The notes beneath the pieces are model-generated. The model had not been told where the DNA came from. It saw only the letters and a list, made by a program, of their open reading frames with translations, and did not search any database. Shown in pieces: positions 48,013 through 56,991 of a stretch of 64,000 nucleotides of DNA. Source of the DNA: Brevibacillus brevis (GTDB lineage Bacteria > Bacillota > Bacilli > Brevibacillales > Brevibacillaceae); assembly GCF_001039275.2 (NCBI RefSeq), contig NZ_CP030117.1, positions 3,348,001 through 3,412,000 of the forward strand, in the 5' to 3' direction. The position numbers and the translations under genes are program-made. Numbering within the stretch: position 1 is the stretch's first letter; each line of letters begins with the position of its first letter.

Positions 48013-48894
48013 CTATTCTAGACCTTTAAATATGTCAACTTGTGTCTTATTCGTAATCCATGCATCGGGCAACAAATGTCCTTCTGCTACCAGCTTTGAG
48101 TTGCCTTCCAAGTAAACGGATTCGGCAGCATCGTCTGTGAGATGGTAAGAAATTTTAAGTGGTCCCCCTCGAGTAAGCAGGTTTACAGAGGTGTCTACAT
48201 GTCCTAAAACACCTGCAATGATTGCTGCAGCAGTCGATCCGGAACCGCACGCGTAGGTCTCTGCCTCTACTCCGCGCTCATAGGTTCTGATGCGAAGCGT
48301 TTGCCTATCAATCAGTTCCACAAAATTTACATTCGTACCATTGGGAAACTGCTGCTGATCATTTCTGACCATTCGTCCCCATTCTCTAAGCTGGTCGTCC
48401 GCTATTGCGAAAACATTTTTGACAAACCAGACCGTGTGGGGAACTCCGACAACACCGTAGTGGTAGAGGTCGCTCGGTCCGTCCCACTCATATGGTTGAT
48501 TCAGCTTCAGCGCTTGCAATTGAACGTCGGGGAACTTGACTTTCACGCCGTTCTGATTGAGCTCTGCCTGATAGATGCCGGCCATCGTTTCGAAACTCAT
48601 CTTCGTCTTGGCTGCTCCGATGTGGTAAGCAAAGCGCGACATGCACCTTGCACCGTTTCCGCACATTTCTCCTTCACTGCCATCTGCGTTAAAATACCTC
48701 ATCTTAAAATCGGCGATGTTGGAGTTCTCCAGCAGCATGAACCCATCCGCACCGATTGAAGTGCCTCGCCTGCATACATTTTGGACAAAGGCTGAAAGCG
48801 CAACCTCGTTCAACAGGCCATCGCGATTGTCTACTACAATAAAGTCGTTGCCACAGCCATTCATTTTTGTAAACGGAACCCCACGATCAAACAT
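48013..48894 (-). CDS. dapF: Diaminopimelate epimerase-like protein (DapF family)
   Basis: The start at MFDRGVPFTKMNGCGNDF follows GGGGGAGCG and gives 293 residues. The two catalytic thiols are in EMCGNGARCMSRF and ETYACGSGSTAAA; the duplicated DapF fold is complete. DapF converts LL- to meso-diaminopimelate without cofactor. Here it is the last gene of a dipeptide-transport/peptidase operon rather than of a lysine operon, so it may epimerise amino acids released from imported peptides, for example murein peptides. DapF relatives also include histidine racemases (CntK), so the exact substrate is open. Confidence 0.85.
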   Translation of the reverse strand: MFDRGVPFTKMNGCGNDFIVVDNRDGLLNEVALSAFVQNVCRRGTSIGADGFMLLENSNIADFKMRYFNADGSEGEMCGNGARCMSRFAYHIGAAKTKMSFETMAGIYQAELNQNGVKVKFPDVQLQALKLNQPYEWDGPSDLYHYGVVGVPHTVWFVKNVFAIADDQLREWGRMVRNDQQQFPNGTNVNFVELIDRQTLRIRTYERGVEAETYACGSGSTAAAIIAGVLGHVDTSVNLLTRGGPLKISYHLTDDAAESVYLEGNSKLVAEGHLLPDAWITNKTQVDIFKGLE

Positions 48895-48975
48895 TTCGCT
48901 CCCCCTTTTTATCCGATGTACCGTGCAAAACAAGCGACTGCTCCACAGGATGGACTGGGGAGCAGTCACTATGCG

Positions 48976-49959
48976 TTAAGAAGGATCAATTGCGGGAAAT
49001 GATTGATAGAGATGACAAGCGACCGATTGCCCTTCTATTTCACGGAGCTTTGGCACCTCGACTTTGCATATTTCCATGCTGGTATGGCAGCGCGGATGGA
49101 ATTTACATCCTTTCGGCGGATTAGACGCAGACGGGAGATCTCCTGACAATACCATTTTCTCTCGCGTATCATCAGGATCGGTAATGGGCTTGGCTGAAAG
49201 CAACGCTTGTGTATAGGGATGCAGCGGTCGTCCAAACAGCTTCTCTTTCTCAGCATACTCGATGATTTCACCTAAATACATGACCGCCACTTTATCGGCA
49301 ATGTGCTCAACTACGCTCAAATCATGCGAAATGAAGACATAGGTCAAGGAAAATTGTTCTTGCAAATCCTGCAGCAAATTAAGGATTTGCGATTGAATCG
49401 ACACATCCAGTGCGGAGACAGGCTCATCTGCGATAATCAGCTTTGGCCGAAGAATCAGGGCGCGGGCGATGCCAATTCGTTGTCTTTGCCCTCCGGAAAA
49501 TTCGTGAGGATAGCGAGATAGATGCTGCTTGCTCATGCCGACAATGTCAATCGTTTCTTCCAGTAGCGCTTGTCGCTGCTCTCTGGGAATACCGTGCGAA
49601 ATTAGCGGCTCCGTCAAGATGTGCCCGATCGTTAGTTTCGGGTTCAATGTTTCAAATGGATTTTGAAAAACCATTTGCATATTTCGCCTTACTGCACGCA
49701 TTTCTTTTTTGTTCATTTTTCCTATTTCGTTACCTTGGAAACGAATTTCGCCTTGGACCGGTTCCAACAAACGCAGAATACATTTTCCCAATGTAGACTT
49801 TCCACAGCCTGACTCCCCGACAATCCCCAGCGTTTCACCTTCATAGACGTTCACATCAATCCCGTTTAGAGCATGAACATCATGCGGTTGTTGAAGCCAC
49901 CCTTTTTTCATGCGAAACAGCTTGCGCAGCCCTTTCACTTCCAGGATTGGAGTCGTCAT
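48976..49959 (-). CDS. Dipeptide/oligopeptide ABC transporter ATPase (DppF/OppF-type)
   Basis: A 327-residue ATPase with Walker [14 protein letters not shown]-loop VFQNPFETLNPK, signature FSGGQRQRIGIARAL, Walker B LIIADEPVSALD and the C-terminal oligopeptide-transporter extension containing CKFHPRCHTSMEIC, whose cysteines bind an iron-sulfur cluster in the Opp/Dpp subfamily. It forms a heterodimer with the ATPase encoded upstream, whose stop overlaps its start by four bases. Confidence 0.95.
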   Translation of the reverse strand: MTTPILEVKGLRKLFRMKKGWLQQPHDVHALNGIDVNVYEGETLGIVGESGCGKSTLGKCILRLLEPVQGEIRFQGNEIGKMNKKEMRAVRRNMQMVFQNPFETLNPKLTIGHILTEPLISHGIPREQRQALLEETIDIVGMSKQHLSRYPHEFSGGQRQRIGIARALILRPKLIIADEPVSALDVSIQSQILNLLQDLQEQFSLTYVFISHDLSVVEHIADKVAVMYLGEIIEYAEKEKLFGRPLHPYTQALLSAKPITDPDDTREKMVLSGDLPSASNPPKGCKFHPRCHTSMEICKVEVPKLREIEGQSVACHLYQSFPAIDPS

Positions 49960-50951
49960 CCACCTACCACCGAGCCTTCCTGTTCATGATCCTTGTCTTG
50001 CGTAAATAACCAGCATCGACAAGAAGAATACTGATCCACTGGACGGAGCACAGGATTCCGCTCCCAACATATCGCCATCACTCTATCGCATCGCGGAGCA
50101 AACCGGCACCCTTTGGGTTTGTTTTCCGGTGTCGGCACACTGCCTTTTATGCTGTGAAGCCTTTTTGCGCGTTGCCTTGGTGTCGATTGGAGCAAACCTA
50201 CCGTGTACGGGTGCTTCGGATTGCGCAGCAACGACCTTACGTCCGCTGTCTCAATCGCTTGTCCCGCATACATCACCATGACGCGGTCGCACACTTCAGC
50301 GATCACCCCTAAATCATGCGTAATCATGATCACTGACATGCCGATATCCCTTCTGATTTTTTTGATCAGATTCAAGATTTGCGCTTGAATGGTCACATCC
50401 AATGCGGTCGTCGGTTCATCAGCGATCAGTAATGACGGATTGCATGCGATCGCCATGGCAATCATCACACGCTGCCGCATTCCTCCTGACAAACGGTGCG
50501 GGTAATCCCTGTAAATCTCTTCCGCCCGGGAGATGCCCACCACGGTAAGCAAATCCAGTACCCGTTGCTTTACCGCCGCTTTGCTTTTACCCTCATGCTC
50601 GTGCAGTACCTCACTGATTTGTCGGCCGATTGTCAACACCGGATTTAATGAATGCATCGGTTCCTGAAAAATCATTGCCATTTCCTTGCCTCTGAGACTG
50701 CGTATCTCGGCTTCACTCAGCGCAAGGACTTCTTTCCCGTTGAACCGAATGCTTCCAGTCAAAGTGGCATTATTGTCCAACAGTCGCATGAGCGAGAGCG
50801 AAGTGACGCTCTTGCCGCACCCCGACTCTCCGACAATTCCCAGTGTCTCCCCTTTTTTCACATGTAAATCAAGCTGATCAACAACCGTAATCGTACCCGA
50901 CTCTTTCGAGAACCGGGTTGTCAGCCCCGTCACTTCCAATACATTCTCCAT
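49956..50951 (-). CDS. Dipeptide/oligopeptide ABC transporter ATPase (DppD/OppD-type)
   Basis: The start [14 protein letters not shown] (AGGAGA upstream) gives 331 residues. Walker A is [14 protein letters not shown], the Q-loop [13 protein letters not shown], the signature [15 protein letters not shown] and Walker [13 protein letters not shown]. The C-terminal [20 protein letters not shown] is the Opp/Dpp cysteine extension. Together with the DppF-type partner it powers the permease pair encoded just upstream. Confidence 0.95.
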   Translation of the reverse strand: MENVLEVTGLTTRFSKESGTITVVDQLDLHVKKGETLGIVGESGCGKSVTSLSLMRLLDNNATLTGSIRFNGKEVLALSEAEIRSLRGKEMAMIFQEPMHSLNPVLTIGRQISEVLHEHEGKSKAAVKQRVLDLLTVVGISRAEEIYRDYPHRLSGGMRQRVMIAMAIACNPSLLIADEPTTALDVTIQAQILNLIKKIRRDIGMSVIMITHDLGVIAEVCDRVMVMYAGQAIETADVRSLLRNPKHPYTVGLLQSTPRQRAKRLHSIKGSVPTPENKPKGCRFAPRCDRVMAICWERNPVLRPVDQYSSCRCWLFTQDKDHEQEGSVVGG

Positions 50952-50987
50952 AAATGGAAGTCTCCTCTCCATCCTCTTATTGCCCAT

Positions 50988-51881
50988 TTACTTTTGCGTA
51001 CGAGGATCAAAAATATCACGCAAAGCATCTCCCAGCCGGTTTACTGCTAACACGACAATGGTGATGGCCAATCCCGGGTATGTCGCAAGCCACCAGGCAT
51101 CGGACAAATAATCTTTTCCTTCATTCAGCATGGTCCCCCATTCGGGAGTCGGCGGCTGCGCGCCCAAGCCAATAAAGCCCAATGCAGCCGTATCGAGAAT
51201 CGCTCCCCCGACGAACAATGTCATGTAAACGAACAATACATTCGTAATATTGGGGAGAACCTGGAAGAGAATGATCCACCAGCTCGGCGTCCCGATCGAT
51301 CTGCTGGCTTCCACATATCCAGACGACATGATGACGAGCGTAGCTGCCCTGATCAGACGCGCAAAGCTGGGAATCGAAGAAATGCCGATTGCGATCATCG
51401 CATTGGTTTGACTCGGTCCAAGCGCCGCGACAATGGCCAAGGCCAAAATGATCCCCGGCAAGGCAAGCAAAATATCCATCATCCGCATGAGCAGGTGATC
51501 AATGAATCCTCCCACATACGCACTGATAACACCAATCACCGTTCCTGCCGCTACTGTGATCCCGACCGCCATGACAGCAACCACAAGCGTAACGCGTGTT
51601 CCGTATAAAATACGGGAAAACAAATCGCGTCCGATCGCGTCCGTTCCGAGAACATGCTTGGCAGACGGGCCTTGCAAAAAGGCTTCGTAGTTACTTTCAG
51701 TAGGGTCATACGGAGCGATCCAAGGCCCGACGATTCCGATCACAGAAATGAGTAAAAGCACCATCAAGCTTAGTTTTGCTGCTCGCTGTTTCTTGATTTT
51801 TCCCCAAAAGGCAAGCTTGGGAAAAATCGGGAATTTGGCATACATCGCCCCATCTGCTACGGTTTTGCTCCCCTCATTCAA
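50988..51881 (-). CDS. Dipeptide ABC transporter permease (DppC-type), TTG start
   Basis: The gene probably starts at the TTG at 51881, four bases behind the previous stop and nine bases after GGAGGGGCGG; upstream alternatives lie inside the preceding gene. The 297-residue protein has a cytoplasmic head, six membrane segments and the motif HVLGTDAIGRDLFSRILYGTR, followed by the EAA loop ASRSIGTPSWWIILFQVLPN. It pairs with the DppB-type permease to form the import channel. Confidence 0.92.
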   Translation of the reverse strand: MNEGSKTVADGAMYAKFPIFPKLAFWGKIKKQRAAKLSLMVLLLISVIGIVGPWIAPYDPTESNYEAFLQGPSAKHVLGTDAIGRDLFSRILYGTRVTLVVAVMAVGITVAAGTVIGVISAYVGGFIDHLLMRMMDILLALPGIILALAIVAALGPSQTNAMIAIGISSIPSFARLIRAATLVIMSSGYVEASRSIGTPSWWIILFQVLPNITNVLFVYMTLFVGGAILDTAALGFIGLGAQPPTPEWGTMLNEGKDYLSDAWWLATYPGLAITIVVLAVNRLGDALRDIFDPRTQK

Positions 51882-51882
51882 G

Positions 51883-52821
51883 TTACCGCCCCTCCTTTTC
51901 CGTAATGAGGTCGACACGCGGATCAATCAAACCATAGAGGAGGTCGACCATCATATTTACCACGACATAGACGAAGCCCATAAGCAGCACAATGCCCTGA
52001 ATCATTGGAAAATCACGGGATGAAATCGCACGGATAGCCAATGTACCGATCCCAGGCCAGTTGAAGACTTGTTCGATGATCACCGCCCCGCCCAGCAGAG
52101 TCGCGATTTGCAAGCCTACCACCGTAACAACAGGAATCATGACATTGCTCAAGGCGTGTCGGAATAGGATGATCGACTCCCTCAATCCCTTGGCCCGTGC
52201 CGTTCGAATGTAATCATGGGAAAGCACTTCGACCATACCTGAACGCGTCAGTCGGCTGATCATCGCGGAAGACAAAACGCCCAAGGTACAAGCAGGCAAA
52301 ACAAGATCCTTCCATCCTGTACCACCCGCGATTGGAAACCAGCCTAATTGAACGGAAAATAACATGATGACGATTAACCCCAACCAGAAGCTCGGCAGCG
52401 ATAATCCGATCGAGGCTGCCGCCATCAGCATAAAGTCCAAGAGGGTATTTTTGTATCTCGCAGCGATTATTCCCATCGTTAAACCAATCACGACCGCGAT
52501 GCCAATCCCAGCAAAGGCTAGCTTGGCCGTTGCCGGAAATCGTTCCATGATTTCCACGATGACAGGTCTCTCTGTTTGTAAGGAAGTCCCAAAATCCCCT
52601 TGGATGACTTTTTCCATGTAGGTCAGGTACTGATGAGGAAGGGGCTGATTTAGCCCCATTTGTTCACGTAACTGTTCCACTTGTGCTCTTGTAGCCTTTT
52701 CCCCTAACATGATCCGTACCGGATCTCCAGGAATAAAATGAACAAGCGCAAACGAAAAGATGGAAATCCCGAGGAGGACAATCACTCCTGATAGCATCCG
52801 ATTCAACAAATACTGTTTCAT
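51883..52821 (-). CDS. Dipeptide ABC transporter permease (DppB-type)
   Basis: A 312-residue permease starting MKQYLLNRMLSGVIVLLGIS with the usual FIPGDPVRIMLG, GLNQPLPHQYLTYM and GDFGTSLQTERPV blocks, six membrane segments and the EAA loop with RTARAKGLRESIILFRHAL. Its stop codon lies in the ribosome site of the DppC-type gene, so the two are translationally coupled. Confidence 0.95.
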   Translation of the reverse strand: MKQYLLNRMLSGVIVLLGISIFSFALVHFIPGDPVRIMLGEKATRAQVEQLREQMGLNQPLPHQYLTYMEKVIQGDFGTSLQTERPVIVEIMERFPATAKLAFAGIGIAVVIGLTMGIIAARYKNTLLDFMLMAAASIGLSLPSFWLGLIVIMLFSVQLGWFPIAGGTGWKDLVLPACTLGVLSSAMISRLTRSGMVEVLSHDYIRTARAKGLRESIILFRHALSNVMIPVVTVVGLQIATLLGGAVIIEQVFNWPGIGTLAIRAISSRDFPMIQGIVLLMGFVYVVVNMMVDLLYGLIDPRVDLITEKEGR

Positions 52822-52867
52822 GATTCGCTCCCTCCTCTCTCCCAGAATGCGTTTTCATTGCTTACGG

Positions 52868-54169
52868 CTAAACTCGCTTGGGAATTTGGCGATAGGAGCC
52901 CATCATGCGAATTACCGTTTGACTTCCGTCTCGTATAAAACGTACGGTTTGATCCGACCCTTCAATGTTTGCAAGAAAAACGTCTTCTTCGATCGCTTTT
53001 AAAGAGAATGAGTCCGAATGATCGACCGTTACGATCAGCGTGCCAGCATCCACGCTTACCTGAAGATGAATCCCTTCCAAAGAGCCGTACTCGCCCGCAT
53101 ATTCAAGCAGACGATCTGTCGGGAGGTCATATTCCTTATACGTGACATGCGTTGATTTCACAGGACGATTCTCGATACAGTGAAACGTGCCATGTGCCAA
53201 TGCGGCAGCCGGCGAGCCGCTGAGATTGGTGAGTGCCACAGTAGCCAATCCGTTCTCGGGAATGATGCTCATGTAGGCTTGAATCCCTTTCTCTCTGCCG
53301 CTATGGCCCAGCATCACAGCACCGTAGAAATTGGGTGTAATCGCTATACCATACCCGTAATATTGGTTATGTTCGCATCGGAAATAAGGGGTGGTCATCT
53401 GCTGCACACTTTCCGTGCGAAGAATTCGTTCCTTGCCAATCAAACCTTTTGTTCGAAACAGCTCGGTGTATCTCATCATGTCGGTGAGCGTTGATTTTAA
53501 TCCGCCGGATGATTGAAACGGCGGTGTCTCAAATAGAGGTGTTCTATCCTCGTACCCGTGCAACTCCACCAAAGAAAAGCAACTATGCTGCATTCCCGCT
53601 GGTTGGAGAATATGCTCCTTCACATACGTCGAATATGGCTTTCCGCTTGCTCGCTCAACGATTGCTCCCAGTAGCGTATAGCAATCATTGGAATAACTGA
53701 ACTCCGTACCTGGTGCGCCCAATAAAGTAAATTCCAGTTGTGCCATATCGGTCATCAATTCCTCATAGGTGTTTATCCCACGCTTGAGTGCATCATCGAC
53801 GCAAGATAATGGCGGCAAACCGGAGGAATGGGTTAGAAAGTTGTGAATGGTGATTGCTTGCGTTCCATTTCCCGTTTTTACATGAAACTCTGGCAAAAAG
53901 CGGGAAACAGGATCGGCAACCGTCAGTTTTCCCGCTTCCTGTAGCTGCATGATCGCAATAGCGGTGAACGATTTCGTAATCGAAGCGATTCCGAACAAAG
54001 TATCAACTGTCACTACCTGACCTTGCTCGGCATCACGATAGCCGAAGCCTTTGGCATAAACGAGCTGTCCGTCTTTGGCCACTCCAATTGCAGCTCCAGG
54101 CACCTTGCTTCCCATCATTGTTTCGCGGACAAACTCCTCATAACTCACAATCCATTCCTGATTGTTCAT
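52868..54169 (-). CDS. Serine hydrolase of the beta-lactamase/D-aminopeptidase fold
   Basis: The 433-residue protein has the class C beta-lactamase arrangement: nucleophile S63 and K66 in ASITKSF, the YxN motif in FSYSNDCYTLLG, and HSGREKGI in place of KTG. The last ~110 residues form a separate beta domain as in D-aminopeptidases and penicillin-binding esterases. No signal peptide is present, so it should act in the cytoplasm on imported substrates. Lying between the transporter permeases and the binding protein, a D-amino-acid peptidase or amidase role is likely. Confidence 0.88.
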   Translation of the reverse strand: MNNQEWIVSYEEFVRETMMGSKVPGAAIGVAKDGQLVYAKGFGYRDAEQGQVVTVDTLFGIASITKSFTAIAIMQLQEAGKLTVADPVSRFLPEFHVKTGNGTQAITIHNFLTHSSGLPPLSCVDDALKRGINTYEELMTDMAQLEFTLLGAPGTEFSYSNDCYTLLGAIVERASGKPYSTYVKEHILQPAGMQHSCFSLVELHGYEDRTPLFETPPFQSSGGLKSTLTDMMRYTELFRTKGLIGKERILRTESVQQMTTPYFRCEHNQYYGYGIAITPNFYGAVMLGHSGREKGIQAYMSIIPENGLATVALTNLSGSPAAALAHGTFHCIENRPVKSTHVTYKEYDLPTDRLLEYAGEYGSLEGIHLQVSVDAGTLIVTVDHSDSFSLKAIEEDVFLANIEGSDQTVRFIRDGSQTVIRMMGSYRQIPKRV

Positions 54170-54200
54170 GACCTGTTCTCCTTGTTTTTTGTTTCCACGC

Positions 54201-55844
54201 TTACTTAACCCACACGTCCTGATACAATTTCAGTCCGGATGGATCAAGCATCAGCCCCTGAACACGGTTGTTTACCACGACAAACCGTTTTTCCGTGTAA
54301 ATAGGAATCCAAAACGCCTCTTCCACAGCACGCTTCTGAAGATCTTCATAGATTTTTGCTCTATCATCGCTATTCATCGTCACCTGTCCCTTTTCCAGCA
54401 AGGAATCGATCGTTTTGTCGTGGATGGCTGAACGATTCATCCCACCGATCTGAGTGGAATGCATGAACGGAAACAAAATATCAGGGTCATCAGCGACGTA
54501 TCCATCCAGCGCCAAGTCAAATGTGCCAGCAGCAGTTAATTCGTCGACTGCGCTACCTTCCAACGTAATAATTTTCACGTCTACCCCAATCGCTTTGAAC
54601 ATTCCTTGCATCAACTGGGCAGGTTGAGACCATACTTCCATACTCAACAATTCGAGATGAAGCGGTTTTCCTGCTTTCTCCCTTATCCCTTGTGCATTTA
54701 GTTTCCATCCGGCTTCTTCCAGGAGCTTCACCGCTTCGTCGGGGTTGTATTTGTATGCATATTGGGCGATGGATTGATCGTATCCGAACAAATTTGCTGG
54801 TAACGGACCATCTGCAACAATTCCTTCGCCTTGCAGATGCGATTGCACGATAGCCTCTTTCTTTATGGCCATTTGCAACGCTTTGCGCACGTTTTTATCT
54901 TGTAAAATCTCGTTTTTCAAGTTCAGCTCGACAAACAGCCCCAAGCCGCGCTTTGTCTGCTCAAGTACCGTAAAACGATTGTTGTTCTTGAATTTCTTCG
55001 CGTCTTTCGCAGGCAGATCAGCGATGTCGATGGTTCCGCTTTCCAAAGCAGCGACAGCCGTTTGCGGATTTCGAATCAATTTCAGAACTAATTTGTCCGG
55101 CCTCGGTGGTCCTTGATTTTTAAAGAAGGGCGTAGCCCAGCGATACGCATCATTTTGAATCAGCGTGATAGAGTCTCCTGATCTCCAGCTCTCCATCTTC
55201 CATGGACCGACACCGACCGGATTCCTTCCGTATTGATCCCCAAACTTTTGCACCGCGTCCACCGAGAGCGGCTGCATCCAGCTCGCGGAAGTGAAATAGG
55301 TGAGGAGCGTGGCAGACGGTTCATTCAATTCCAAAATAAGGGTGTGATCATCTGGTGTTTTGATCGATTTGATGATGCCAAGAACCATCCCTACGCCTTT
55401 CGGAGCGATTTCCGGAGACATGGCTCGCTCAAACGTTTGCTTGTACGCCTGTGCAGTAAGCGGAGTCCCATCATGAAAGGTAACGCCTTGGCGAATACGA
55501 AATGTCCAGGTCTTCCCATCTTCCGAAAGGGAGTACGATTCGGCCAGATGGGGCTTGACCTCATTTGTTTGGGGATCTCTGTAAAGGAGAGACCCCCCTA
55601 AATTGAGTGCGACCCCCTCCGTGCTTAACGCTGTCGATTTGTGGACATCCAGTGTATCTGGCTCACTGCCGATCGCAACAGTGATCGTTCCGCCCTTTTT
55701 CTCAGATAGATTGGCATCTTTTTTTCCGTCATCAGTATCTGGTTTCGTGGCATGCGTCCCGCAGCCGACCACGCTTGCCAAAAGTACGAAACAAAAAAGG
55801 ACAATGCTCACAAACGTGGCGGGTTCCCGCTTTCTTATCCCCAT
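54201..55844 (-). CDS. Peptide ABC transporter substrate-binding lipoprotein (DppA/OppA family)
   Basis: Starting at MGIRKREPATF gives 547 residues; an earlier codon at 55886 touches the previous gene. The lipobox is LASVVGCG and a Lys/Asp-rich linker follows. Family 5 signatures are GGTITVAIGSEPDTLDVHKS, LAESYSLSEDGKTWTFRIRQ and VTFHDGTPLTA. It captures peptides outside the membrane and delivers them to the DppBCDF-type importer in the same operon. The ligand cannot be read from sequence. Confidence 0.93.
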   Translation of the reverse strand: MGIRKREPATFVSIVLFCFVLLASVVGCGTHATKPDTDDGKKDANLSEKKGGTITVAIGSEPDTLDVHKSTALSTEGVALNLGGSLLYRDPQTNEVKPHLAESYSLSEDGKTWTFRIRQGVTFHDGTPLTAQAYKQTFERAMSPEIAPKGVGMVLGIIKSIKTPDDHTLILELNEPSATLLTYFTSASWMQPLSVDAVQKFGDQYGRNPVGVGPWKMESWRSGDSITLIQNDAYRWATPFFKNQGPPRPDKLVLKLIRNPQTAVAALESGTIDIADLPAKDAKKFKNNNRFTVLEQTKRGLGLFVELNLKNEILQDKNVRKALQMAIKKEAIVQSHLQGEGIVADGPLPANLFGYDQSIAQYAYKYNPDEAVKLLEEAGWKLNAQGIREKAGKPLHLELLSMEVWSQPAQLMQGMFKAIGVDVKIITLEGSAVDELTAAGTFDLALDGYVADDPDILFPFMHSTQIGGMNRSAIHDKTIDSLLEKGQVTMNSDDRAKIYEDLQKRAVEEAFWIPIYTEKRFVVVNNRVQGLMLDPSGLKLYQDVWVK

Positions 55845-55886
55845 GAATGGCACCACTCTCCCTTGTATGGGATATTTCCTTACCAC

Positions 55887-56966
55887 CTACGATCTGAGCC
55901 AATCAACCGTTTTTTGATCCAGCTTTTTGACGAGAGCCTTCAGCAATTTCACCGTATTTTCCACATCATCATGATGGAGAATCGAAGCGTGACTGTGAAT
56001 GTAACGCGCAGGGATTGCAATGACGATGGATGGAGCCCCTTTGCCAACCATATGAGCAGCTCCGGCGTCCGTACCCGCACCTGCAATAGCAGCATATTGA
56101 TACGGGATGCCTTCCTCTTCAGCCGTATCAAATAACAGATTCCGCAATTTCCGATTGGGCACGAGCGAGCCGTCGAATAGACCAATCGTAGGCCCGCCAC
56201 CGCACTTGATATCAGGCAAATTAGGAGCGTCGGCGCTTCCCGGCGTATCAAACGTTATCCCCGTCTCCAATGCAATGAATAGATCTGGCTGCACCATATA
56301 CGTGCTCGTGAATGCGCCGCGGCATCCCACTTCTTCCTGTGCAGTAGCGCCGCTGAATACGATGTTGGGGTGATCCGTTTCTTGCAACTGTTTCATTACT
56401 TCAATGGCTGTCAGGCAACCGCCGCGATTATCGAGCGCTTTAGCCATATACATCTTGTCATTCGCCATCACCGTGAAAGGGCAGATCGGCACAATCGGAT
56501 CACCTGGGCGAATCCCCAGCTCCTTTGCCTGTTCTGCACTGGATGCTCCGATATCGATGTACATCTGTTCGATCTCAACCACTTTCTTTCGTTCTTCCGA
56601 AGATAACAGATGTGGCGGTTTTGACCCGATTACGCCGACAATGTCCCCTTTGCCTGTTTTAATGTTCACACGCTGTGCCAACATCACCTGCGACCACCAG
56701 CCACCAAGCGGCTGGAAGGCGATGAATCCATCCTTCATAACACGCGTTACCATGAACCCCACTTCATCCATATGGCCCATCATCATGATTTTGGGTCCAT
56801 TGGCCAGGCCTGTTTTCCGCCCGATTATGCTTCCCAGATTATCTGTGAACACTTCGTCTGTAAGCGGTTCCAAGTACGTGTGCATTAATTCGCGCACTTC
56901 CTGTTCTTGTCCGGGAACTCCGGAAGCCTCTGTCAGTTCTTTCAGTACTTTTACCCAACTATTCAT
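55887..56966 (-). CDS. M42-family glutamyl/deblocking aminopeptidase
   Basis: The start MNSWVKVLKELTEASGVPGQ, with AGAGGAAG upstream, gives 359 residues. Metal ligands and catalytic residues are visible: MMGHMDEVGF, ALDNRGGCLTAIE, SGATAQEEVGCRGA, and the final IHSHASILHHDD. M42 enzymes are large dodecameric cytoplasmic aminopeptidases that degrade peptides and can remove blocked N-terminal residues. The gene sits between the acyl-CoA ligase and the binding protein genes, fitting intracellular processing of imported peptides. Confidence 0.93.
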   Translation of the reverse strand: MNSWVKVLKELTEASGVPGQEQEVRELMHTYLEPLTDEVFTDNLGSIIGRKTGLANGPKIMMMGHMDEVGFMVTRVMKDGFIAFQPLGGWWSQVMLAQRVNIKTGKGDIVGVIGSKPPHLLSSEERKKVVEIEQMYIDIGASSAEQAKELGIRPGDPIVPICPFTVMANDKMYMAKALDNRGGCLTAIEVMKQLQETDHPNIVFSGATAQEEVGCRGAFTSTYMVQPDLFIALETGITFDTPGSADAPNLPDIKCGGGPTIGLFDGSLVPNRKLRNLLFDTAEEEGIPYQYAAIAGAGTDAGAAHMVGKGAPSIVIAIPARYIHSHASILHHDDVENTVKLLKALVKKLDQKTVDWLRS

Positions 56967-56991
56967 CCATATCTTCCTCTCCATTTGCATG

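Noticed and set aside
48013-52821. Staphylopine-type metallophore operon (CntK-like epimerase with Opp-type transporter)
   Set aside because: No nicotianamine synthase-like (CntL) or opine dehydrogenase (CntM) gene is present; peptidases and acyl-CoA enzymes fill the operon instead.
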